A model generated the notes under the pieces. That model had not been told where the DNA came from, did no database searches, and saw only the letters and a list, made by a program, of their open reading frames with translations. Positions 1-6,490 of a stretch of DNA of 17,234 bases are shown in pieces. Source of the DNA: Nitrospira sp. (GTDB taxonomy: Bacteria; Nitrospirota; Nitrospiria; Nitrospirales; Nitrospiraceae); contig JAJFBJ010000064.1 of the NCBI GenBank assembly GCA_020697375.1, forward strand, positions 1-17,234. Direction: 5' to 3'. Position numbers and translations under genes: made by a program. Within the stretch, counting starts at the first letter, position 1, and each line of letters opens with the position of its first letter.

Positions 1-2
1 AT

Positions 3-194
3 GAGCCGAAGCGTGCAGGAGAGTTCCGCCTGAAACTTTTTCCGCAGGGCAAATCGCACTCGCAGGATCATCTATCCGCGGAAGGATCGTTTCGTCTCGC
101 GCCAGATGCCGACCAGCAGGAATTCACCCTTCGTTTCAAATCCTCCAAGGATCCACAGCGCCAGATTCCCACTCCGAACGACGACATGATCTGA
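3..194 (+). CDS. C-terminal end of an unidentified protein, cut by the left edge
   Basis: Reading from base 3, one frame stays open for 63 codons to a TGA at 192-194. It enters from outside the window, so the start is not visible. The visible part is hydrophilic, with alternating charged and hydrophobic residues (GEFRLKLFPQG, later QQEFTLRFKSS) that suggest beta strands, and it ends in Asp-Asp-Met-Ile. Codon choice looks like that of the real genes nearby. I recognise no domain and propose no function. It may instead be a chance open frame at the edge. Confidence 0.45.
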   Translation, partial: EPKRAGEFRLKLFPQGKSHSQDHLSAEGSFRLAPDADQQEFTLRFKSSKDPQRQIPTPNDDMI

Positions 195-304
195 AGCATC
201 GCCGGCTATTCCTCTGTCGCCGTCCGCACTCCCTTGACCGATACATCACCGGGGCATAGAATTACTTGTCGAACTCGATCCGCCTCATTCAGGAGGTGGT
301 GCCC

Positions 305-709
305 ATGTTCTTCCGTGGAGCGAGGACCCAACGGGATGGACATGGCGAGTGCGGCCTCTTCTCCGAACGAATTCTTTTCAGCAATAGAGCCCGGTTAGCT
401 TCTTCTGCTGCGCTTGCGCCCGCTGGGACGATCTTCCTCAATTTCCGCCCTTGCAAAAACATCTCCGACTCGCCGGGGCAATATGCGGCCGGCCGTCAGG
501 ACCGGACTGCGTTCGGTGTGATGCAAGGAGGAGGTCGGGGATCACCTGGCGGAGACGCACTCGCATTACGTATTCGTATGGGTTTTATGTCGACCGCCTG
601 CTATTGCGTAGGCATCGCGCAGTACGCGGTCGAAGCAGCACACAACGCCTTCGCCGAGATGCGTCAGCGGACAGCCTGGCGGGAGATCGCATGGCGGCGA
701 GGACCGTGA
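305..709 (+). CDS. Possible small protein, weakly supported
   Basis: An ATG at 305 follows a perfect Shine-Dalgarno AGGAGG at 291-296 with 8 bases between, and the frame stays open for 134 codons. The product is rich in Arg, Ala and Gly, with no recognisable domain, clear membrane segment or metal motif. Codon use is not distinctly gene-like. The ribosome binding site is the only good argument. The rest of the stretch between 195 and 748 holds nothing else I can support. This could equally be a decayed gene or non-coding DNA. Confidence 0.22.
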   Translation: MFFRGARTQRDGHGECGLFSERILFSNRARLASSAALAPAGTIFLNFRPCKNISDSPGQYAAGRQDRTAFGVMQGGGRGSPGGDALALRIRMGFMSTACYCVGIAQYAVEAAHNAFAEMRQRTAWREIAWRRGP

Positions 710-748
710 GAAAAGGACTCGCGCGGTTCACGCGCGGGCGAGTGACCT

Positions 749-928
749 ATGTCAGGGATATATTGGGCGATCGTGGCAGGTCTTTTGGGGATGGTGGCGA
801 CCTTGTTTGTCTGCGTGGACATTCTCTACAGCAAGTCGAATGGGTCGCTCAAGACAACAAGCGAACAAATCGGGGATCCAAGTGAAGCGGGCGCGCAAGC
901 CTCAGCCCGCCCGCGTCAAGCTGCATAG
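749..928 (+). CDS. Small single-pass membrane protein ending in RQAA
   Basis: This 59-codon frame (ATG 749, TAG 926-928) encodes an N-terminal hydrophobic helix at about residues 4-27 (IYWAIVAGLLGMVATLFVCV), followed by a polar tail that ends Ala-Arg-Pro-Arg-Gln-Ala-Ala. An in-frame TGA just upstream (743-745) fixes the first possible start at this ATG. The Shine-Dalgarno is poor (GCGAG at about 738-742). The layout of one helix plus a soluble tail is shared with the next small gene 88 bases downstream, and the last four residues of the two proteins are identical. Small oxidase or transporter accessory subunits look like this, but I cannot assign a family. Confidence 0.5.
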   Translation: MSGIYWAIVAGLLGMVATLFVCVDILYSKSNGSLKTTSEQIGDPSEAGAQASARPRQAA

Positions 929-1016
929 ATGCCTGTGAGACAGCTCGGGCAGCCGTGGCAATTATTTCGGCGGCCCTGCCGGACGAATCTTACCGTTCAG
1001 CGAATGGAGGTGCCCA

Positions 1017-1184
1017 ATGGTCGAGATCATCGGTCTCGGAACGATGGTGGCGCTTGTGTGGCTGCTCGCCTGGTCGATGGCCGGCGAGAGTGAGTCCGAA
1101 AAGAGGCGGATTGCTTCGTCTCCTGAGGACAGCCGCTCCATCAAAGCCGCCACAAGTGAAACCAGAAGCAGGCAGGCAGCCTAA
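1017..1184 (+). CDS. Small single-pass membrane protein ending in RQAA
   Basis: This 55-codon frame starts at ATG 1017 behind a GGAGG at about 1006-1010, 6 bases upstream, and ends at TAA 1182-1184. Residues 4-22 form one hydrophobic helix (IIGLGTMVALVWLLAWSMA). A charged tail of about 33 residues follows (GESESEKRR and so on) and ends Thr-Arg-Ser-Arg-Gln-Ala-Ala. Size, layout and the last four residues match the protein at 749-928, so the pair may be distant paralogues or partners. It converges with the ClpX gene, with 78 bases between the two stop codons. No known family is recognised. Confidence rests on the ribosome binding site and the clean helix-plus-tail design. Confidence 0.55.
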   Translation: MVEIIGLGTMVALVWLLAWSMAGESESEKRRIASSPEDSRSIKAATSETRSRQAA

Positions 1185-1262
1185 TCGTGGTTCCGCCTGC
1201 ACAGACAGTCGCATGCCCTTCTTCGCTTCGGCAGGAGGGACGTGGAAAGTTTGCGCCGGCTA

Positions 1263-2582
1263 TCAGGTGAGGATTTGCGGTTGGCCGATTCCAGCGATGA
1301 CCTCTTCCGTGATCACCACCGATTTCACCCGATCCAAAGCCGGAATTTCATACATCAGATCCAACATCACCTCTTCCAGGATCGAGCGCAACGCCCTTGC
1401 ACCGGTTTTCATCACGGCAGCCCGGCGAGCGACGGCTTTGACGGCGGAATCCGTGAACTGAAGATCAACGCCTTCGATCTCGAAGAGGGCCTGATACTGC
1501 CTCACGAGCGCGTTGCGCGGCTCGGTCAGGACCCGAATGAGCGCCGGCACGTCCAGATCAGATAGGGTCGTCAAAATGGGAAACCGGCCGACAAACTCCG
1601 GAATGAGCCCGAATTTCAGCAGATCCTCCGATTGCACGCGGCGCAGCACGTCGGTATGGCCGTCGATATCAATGGTCGGAAGCATCGCTCCGAACCCCAG
1701 CCGCTTGGGCGTAGTCCGTTGGTTGATGATCTGATCCAATCCGACGAATGCCCCGCCGGCGATGAACAGGATGTTCGTCGTATCCACGCGAATGTAGTCC
1801 TGTTCGGGATGCTTCCGTCCCCCTTTGGGAGGCACATTGCAAACCGTCCCTTCAACCAGTTTCAGAAGCGCCTGCTGCACACCTTCGCCCGACACATCCC
1901 GAGTCAGGGAGGGGTTCTCCGACTTGCGGCTGATCTTGTCGATTTCATCGATGTAGATGATGCCGGTCTCGGCGCGCGGGACATCATACTCGCAGCTCTG
2001 CAGCAGCTTGAGGACGACGTTCTCGACATCCTCGCCCACGTATCCGGCCTCAGTCAGGGCCGTCGCATCCGCAATGGTAAAGGGCACATGAAGGATGCGG
2101 GCCAGCGTCTGGGACAAAAGCGTCTTGCCCGTTCCGGTCGATCCGATCATCAGGATGTTGCCCTTTTGAAGATCGACATGTGCGAGCCGCGCACGATTCG
2201 CGATGCGCTTGTAGTGGTTGTGAACCGCGACGGAGAGGACTTTTTTGGCACGATTCTGCCCGATGACATAGTCGTCGAGCGCGGATTTGATCTCAGTCGG
2301 TTTAGGGATCACAAACGGGAGGGACGAGGACGAACTCTCCACGCCATCCTGCTTGTCCTTTGTCAGTGACAGCGTGCAGCGCCGGATGCAATCCTCACAA
2401 ATCAACAGCGTGGACTTCGATTCGCAGGAGCGGCAGGTGTATGGATCGGGACTGGTGATGAGGTTCTGATCTGCGCCTTGGCGCGTGCCGCAGAATGAAC
2501 AGAGACGGTCTGGTGTTTGCGAAGATTGCCGCGTATCCCAGAACACAACCCTTCCTCCCTGCTGGTCTATCTTATGCTTCAC
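1263..2582 (-). CDS. clpX: ATP-dependent protease ATP-binding subunit ClpX (paralogue-like)
   Basis: This AAA+ unfoldase normally forms a hexamer that recognises tagged proteins and feeds them to ClpP in the cytosol. All ATPase landmarks are visible: Walker A GSTGTGKT (147-154), Walker B IIYIDEID (208-215), pore loop GYVG (180-183), RKH loop (256-258), an IGF-type ClpP-docking loop in the form LGF (295-297), and the sensor-2 GAR (394-396). The N-terminal zinc finger has CX2C-X18-CX2C at residues 28, 31, 50 and 53, as in the family. It then has three extra cysteines at 62, 65 and 69, as if the second half of the finger were repeated. The start is GTG at 2582 with a poor Shine-Dalgarno, and about 26 residues precede the zinc finger. 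No clpP, tig or lon lies beside it, so this may be a second copy. Confidence 0.93.
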   Translation of the reverse strand: MKHKIDQQGGRVVFWDTRQSSQTPDRLCSFCGTRQGADQNLITSPDPYTCRSCESKSTLLICEDCIRRCTLSLTKDKQDGVESSSSSLPFVIPKPTEIKSALDDYVIGQNRAKKVLSVAVHNHYKRIANRARLAHVDLQKGNILMIGSTGTGKTLLSQTLARILHVPFTIADATALTEAGYVGEDVENVVLKLLQSCEYDVPRAETGIIYIDEIDKISRKSENPSLTRDVSGEGVQQALLKLVEGTVCNVPPKGGRKHPEQDYIRVDTTNILFIAGGAFVGLDQIINQRTTPKRLGFGAMLPTIDIDGHTDVLRRVQSEDLLKFGLIPEFVGRFPILTTLSDLDVPALIRVLTEPRNALVRQYQALFEIEGVDLQFTDSAVKAVARRAAVMKTGARALRSILEEVMLDLMYEIPALDRVKSVVITEEVIAGIGQPQILT

Positions 2583-2747
2583 TCGCCTTGAGCTGCAAGC
2601 AGTCAGAAGGGATATCGGGATACCGGCTGCTGGGACGGATTGAAAGCCCGGCGAGATGAACAGGGGACAGAAAAGCGGAGGCGATGCGGCATCGGCAGAG
2701 AGCTAGAACGGAACCCCAGGCCGCCTGAACTGTTGTTCGTCATCCCG

Positions 2748-3553
2748 CTATGGAAGAATGGCAATGATACGGACCGGAGCGCCGGTGCCGCCGGCAATCT
2801 TCATCGGCAAAGCTAGAAGCCTGGCGCCGGACGCAGGGACTTCATCGAGTCGTGCCACGTTTTCCAGACCATACAGACCGGCTTCCCCGAGGATTCGGTG
2901 GACCACAAATCCTGGGAACGTCCATAATCGATGCTGGGCGTATCGATTCCGACCCCGTGAATGTGCCGTTCGGCCACTAGAAATTCTGCGGCTTCTTTTG
3001 AAAACCCCGGGAAATGGAGCGTCGCGGCAAGATCCGGTGTGGCACTGCCGAAATACTGGTTCCGATCCTTCCAGTAGGCGCCCCAACCAGTCAGCATCAT
3101 CACGATGGCGCCGGCCGGTATTGTTCCCCTCTTGGCTTCCCACCGGCTGATGTCGTCCAATGACAGGCGATAGTCACGATCGCCGCTCACTGCGGCTCTC
3201 ACATCGATGACCACCGCCGGCCCCATAAGACGCTCCACCGCGATACCGTCGATTCCCGCTTGGCCCTGCGCGAAATGAACGGGAGCATCCATGTGCGTTC
3301 CGGCATGTTCGGATAGGAGAACCTGTCCCGTGGCGTACCAGGCTTCGCCCGCAGACCCTCCTTGCACTGTCGAATCACGGTGAAAGGGACGGTTGCTCGG
3401 CCAGACCTGCGTGGTTTCATCGAATGCGTAGGTGAGATCGATGACCCGTTCTGCCGCCTTGGCATCACCACAGAAGTTCGTCGCAGTCAGCAGCATGAAC
3501 AGGCCGGCGACCACAAGAAATGCCGCCGAACAAACATCAGTCCGTCGTTTCAT
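2748..3553 (-). pseudogene. Exported cyclase family (kynurenine formamidase-like) hydrolase, frameshifted
   Basis: Two overlapping reverse frames together make one protein of about 268 residues. It starts at ATG 3553 with a signal peptide (hydrophobic core about residues 9-25, likely cleavage after AKA at 31-33). The metal-binding signature of the cyclase/arylformamidase family, HAGTHMDAPVH, lies at residues 83-93. Frame one is good up to IDYGRSQD and then turns to nonsense. The other frame resumes with FVVHRILGEAGLYGLENVA and carries the proper end, GGTGAPVRIIAILP. One extra A in the AAA run at 2907-2909 of the plus strand would restore QDFVVHRILG. Either the gene was broken recently or the assembly dropped a base in a homopolymer. 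If intact, it would be a periplasmic metal-dependent amidase or lactonase. It diverges from the RuBisCO-like gene. Confidence 0.85.
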
Positions 3554-3678
3554 GTGTATGGTTCTTTCTCTATAAGCCAGCCTAGTGGAACCAGCATAGG
3601 CGTACCATGGGACTACCGGGTAGGCGCGAAATACGGTACGCTCTTCCCGCTCACCACTGCAACCTCGAAGGAGTCGGC

Positions 3679-4845
3679 ATGACGGGATATTCCACGCTGG
3701 AAGGCGACTTTTCATTTTCCGGGCAGCGTTTCTCGGTGGAGTATCGCATTCACGGATCTGCGGCGGAAGCCCGGACACGCGCGCATCTGCTCTGTATCGA
3801 ACAAACCGTCGAGGCAGCCGATCATGTCGTTCCTTCCGGGGCAATCAGGGATCATCTGCTGGGCCGCGTGGAACAATTGGAGTCGCCAGGCGCTGATTCC
3901 CATCGCGTCGTCATTAGTTTTCCCATCGAACTGCTCGATGGATCCCTGAGCGGCTTTCTGCATATGACATTCGGCATGGCGAGCTTGCAGGGACAGGTTC
4001 GCCTTATGGGAGTGTCTCTCCCCGACAACGCCATCGCTCGCATGGCAGGCCCACGATTCGGATTGCAAGGTCTTCGCAGCCTCCTTCAGGCACGATCGCG
4101 TCCGTTGGTCTGCGCAGTCCTGAAACCGCTTGGATTTTCCCCGAGACAGCTGGCCGCCCTGGCCTATGAGTTCGCGCTCGGAGAAGTAGATCTGATCAAG
4201 GATGACCAGAGCCTCCGCGACCAGCCCTTTTGCCGATTCGACGAGCGACTCGGACGATGCCTGGAAGCCATCACCGACGCCTCACGCCAAACGGGAAAAC
4301 GTTGTCTCTATGCTCCGCATATTTCCAGTCCCTGGCCCGTCATGATGGAGAGAGCCGCCATGGCGGAGAAAGCCGGGGCTGGAGCCCTTCTCGTCTGTCC
4401 GGGCCTCGTGGGATTCGACGCGTTGGCCTCGCTTGCACGAGGCCCCTTACCGACGCTTCCGATTCTGTCGCATCCGGACTTTCTCGGTAGTCACTATGTG
4501 ACTTCGGACAGCGGCATTGCTCCATCTGTGCTGTTCGGCCTTCTTCCAAGACTCGCCGGCGCTGACGTGTCGATTTATCCTACCTTCGGCCTGAACTATC
4601 CGATCTCGCAGAATGATTGCCGGCAGATCGCTGAATCCTGCCGGCGGCCGCTTGGCCACTGTCGGCCGATCTTTCCCACGGCCGCGGGAAGAATGGCCGC
4701 CCATCGCATACAGGAACTGGCGCTATTCTATGGCCCCGATCTGGTTTATATTCTCGGCAGCGACCTCCGTCGAGATCCGCAATCCATTCGATCCGCCTGC
4801 CGGGAGTTTCTCCGGCAGTTAGAGGCGAAGCAATCCTCTTCTTGA
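3679..4845 (+). CDS. RuBisCO-like protein (form IV, not a carboxylase)
   Basis: A 388-residue protein with the RuBisCO large-subunit fold order. GPRFGLQGLR is at 124-133, the KP motif (VLKPLGFSP) at 147-155, and the metal-site motif DLIKDDQSL at 171-179, carrying the lysine that is carbamylated in true RuBisCO. A loop-6-like stretch is at 333-346 and FYGPDLVYILG at 350-360. Two active-site residues differ. The Glu after KDD is Gln (177), and the second lysine of KPK is missing because the motif is one residue shorter. These changes rule out CO2 fixation and resemble the RLP clade whose Rhodospirillum rubrum member is an isomerase in methylthioadenosine metabolism; that assignment is from memory. 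ATG 3679 is chosen because AAGGAG lies 5 bases upstream. The true substrate is unknown. Confidence 0.9.
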   Translation: MTGYSTLEGDFSFSGQRFSVEYRIHGSAAEARTRAHLLCIEQTVEAADHVVPSGAIRDHLLGRVEQLESPGADSHRVVISFPIELLDGSLSGFLHMTFGMASLQGQVRLMGVSLPDNAIARMAGPRFGLQGLRSLLQARSRPLVCAVLKPLGFSPRQLAALAYEFALGEVDLIKDDQSLRDQPFCRFDERLGRCLEAITDASRQTGKRCLYAPHISSPWPVMMERAAMAEKAGAGALLVCPGLVGFDALASLARGPLPTLPILSHPDFLGSHYVTSDSGIAPSVLFGLLPRLAGADVSIYPTFGLNYPISQNDCRQIAESCRRPLGHCRPIFPTAAGRMAAHRIQELALFYGPDLVYILGSDLRRDPQSIRSACREFLRQLEAKQSSS

Positions 4846-4862
4846 GATGCGTATACAATTCC

Positions 4863-4909
4863 ATTCATGAAGGCAGCCTAAGATATTGAGATCCAAAGAC
4901 TTCATGAAT
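4863..4909. repeat. Inverted repeat of ATTCATGAAG, possible operator
   Basis: ATTCATGAAG at 4863-4872 and its exact reverse complement CTTCATGAAT at 4900-4909 are centred 37 bases apart. Each arm also contains the 8-base palindrome TTCATGAA. The pair sits just after the RuBisCO-like stop and about 195 bases before the HD-GYP start. It could be a double protein-binding site. No T-run follows, so it is not a terminator. The rest of 4846-5102 holds no supported gene. Confidence 0.45.
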
Positions 4910-5102
4910 AGCTAAAGTATTGAACTAACATTCCAGGCTAAGGCTGGATGAGGCTGCCGCCGGCAACGGCTGCCATAGCAAAATTGAAGTATGTCACTGG
5001 CTTATTCCCTCGTTTCATCAAGTTCTCCTGTCCCCCCTCCGATAGAGGCTATGACTTGTCATCCTTACGTATCTTCCGGCAGCTCCGGTGCGCGAGACAC
5101 TG

Positions 5103-6440
5103 ATGCCTTTGCCCCACACCTCCGGCGATCCATCCAAGATCGACTCGTCCGAGACCATCATCGTCCGTCCGGAGTCGCTCCGCGTGGGCATGTATGTCGA
5201 TCTGAATTGTTCCTGGTTCAGGCATCCCTTCCCTCGGCGATCCTTTAAAATTACCTCGCAGAATCAAATCACCACGATCCAGGGACTTGGATTGGCCACG
5301 GTATTGGTCTATCCACGGGAGTCAGATCCGGAGACGGCTGCGGGCTCTCCTTCGCCACCTTCCCCTTCCATGCCGGACCAGACTTCGGACGGGACATCGA
5401 TCGAGCAAGGGTCGCCGGCGCCGGACACGGAAATCCCAACCCACAGCGATTACCATCAAGCTGTGGAGCTGGCATCGGAGGCCTACCGGCAGGTGCTTCA
5501 ACGCAGCTCGCAGATGATGAAAGACCTCTCCACCGGATCCCTGGAGGGATTGCGAAGCGCAAACGTCATGATCAGCGGGATCAGCACGTTGCTGACCAAC
5601 ACGGAAGCAGCGGGCACGGTGGCCAGCGCATTCAATCCCGAAGACATCGACAATCTGGCGGTCCTTCACGCCCTGAACGTGGCGACCCTGTCGATGATGG
5701 TCGCGCAACATTTCGATATCCCTCAAGACAAGATACAATTGATCGGCATGGCGGGGCTTCTCCTTGATATCGGGGAACAGCGTCTCCCGCGGCGTATTCT
5801 CGAAAATCGATCCAATCTCACCCAACTTGAAACCTTGGAATACCAGCATCATCCCTACTATGCCGTGGAGATGCTCAGGCAATATCCGGGCTTTCCTGAG
5901 GAGGTCCTGGACATTGTTCGGAGCCACCATGAGCGGTTGGATGGGACGGGTTATCCCGAGAAACTGAAGGGAGATGAGATTTCGCTCGCCGCCAGAATCG
6001 TCGGCGCCGTCGAACAGTACGACGCGCTCATCAATAACTTCGATCCCAAGCAGGCCGTCTCACCGGCCGAAGCCCTGGCCTGGATGTACAAACATCAAAA
6101 ACACCTGTTCGCGTCGGACGTCGTCGTCGCCATGATTCACACATTCGGCGTCTACCCTCCGGGCACCGTCGTGGCTCTTTCGGAAGGTTCTCTCGGGCTC
6201 GTGCTCAACATTAACTTTGAAAACCGGCTCAAGCCACTGATCCTGATCTACGATCCTACTGCCGAGAAAGATCATCCTCCCGTGGTCGACTTGTCCCTGG
6301 AATCCCGGCCTGGCATCGTCCGCGCCATGTCCAAAGCTGAGGTACCCCATGAGGTTGCCGAATACTTCCATCTCAAACGATGGACCGGCTACTTCATCCA
6401 ATCTTCCATGCGCAGCGCTCACGAAGAAACGCCGGCCTGA
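5103..6440 (+). CDS. HD-GYP domain protein with degenerate HD motif
   Basis: HD-GYP proteins hydrolyse cyclic di-GMP to lower its level. From ATG 5103 the order is: an N-terminal DUF3391-like segment (residues about 20-70, VRPESLRVGMYV), a Pro/Ser-rich linker (about 75-115), and the HD-GYP domain (about 180-320). The GYP half is intact: HHERLDGTGYP at about 275-285. The HD half is not. The usual HDIGK is LDIGE (about 221-225), so a metal-binding His and the Lys are gone, and the usual Asp before YDA is Glu-Gln. The upstream His (VLHALNV) is kept. I infer reduced or lost hydrolase activity, perhaps leaving a c-di-GMP sensor. GTG 5088 is an alternative start; neither has a strong Shine-Dalgarno. 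The radical SAM gene follows after 50 bases and may be cotranscribed. Confidence 0.88.
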   Translation: MPLPHTSGDPSKIDSSETIIVRPESLRVGMYVDLNCSWFRHPFPRRSFKITSQNQITTIQGLGLATVLVYPRESDPETAAGSPSPPSPSMPDQTSDGTSIEQGSPAPDTEIPTHSDYHQAVELASEAYRQVLQRSSQMMKDLSTGSLEGLRSANVMISGISTLLTNTEAAGTVASAFNPEDIDNLAVLHALNVATLSMMVAQHFDIPQDKIQLIGMAGLLLDIGEQRLPRRILENRSNLTQLETLEYQHHPYYAVEMLRQYPGFPEEVLDIVRSHHERLDGTGYPEKLKGDEISLAARIVGAVEQYDALINNFDPKQAVSPAEALAWMYKHQKHLFASDVVVAMIHTFGVYPPGTVVALSEGSLGLVLNINFENRLKPLILIYDPTAEKDHPPVVDLSLESRPGIVRAMSKAEVPHEVAEYFHLKRWTGYFIQSSMRSAHEETPA

Positions 6441-6490
6441 CGGGTTCGAATGTGTGGCAGCCATGCCGTCCGGTATGGTATTTCCCACGC

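Noticed and set aside
1632..2369. Long plus-strand open frame opposite clpX
   Set aside because: It is the antisense of a well-conserved ClpX frame, and its product has no recognisable pattern.
3607..3678. Longer N-terminus of the RuBisCO-like protein from ATG 3607
   Set aside because: The ATG at 3679 has a good AAGGAG site. The extra residues are Arg-rich and do not fit the RLP N-terminus.
5322..5930. Reverse open frame inside the HD-GYP gene
   Set aside because: The plus strand has a clear domain sequence here and the reverse product shows none.
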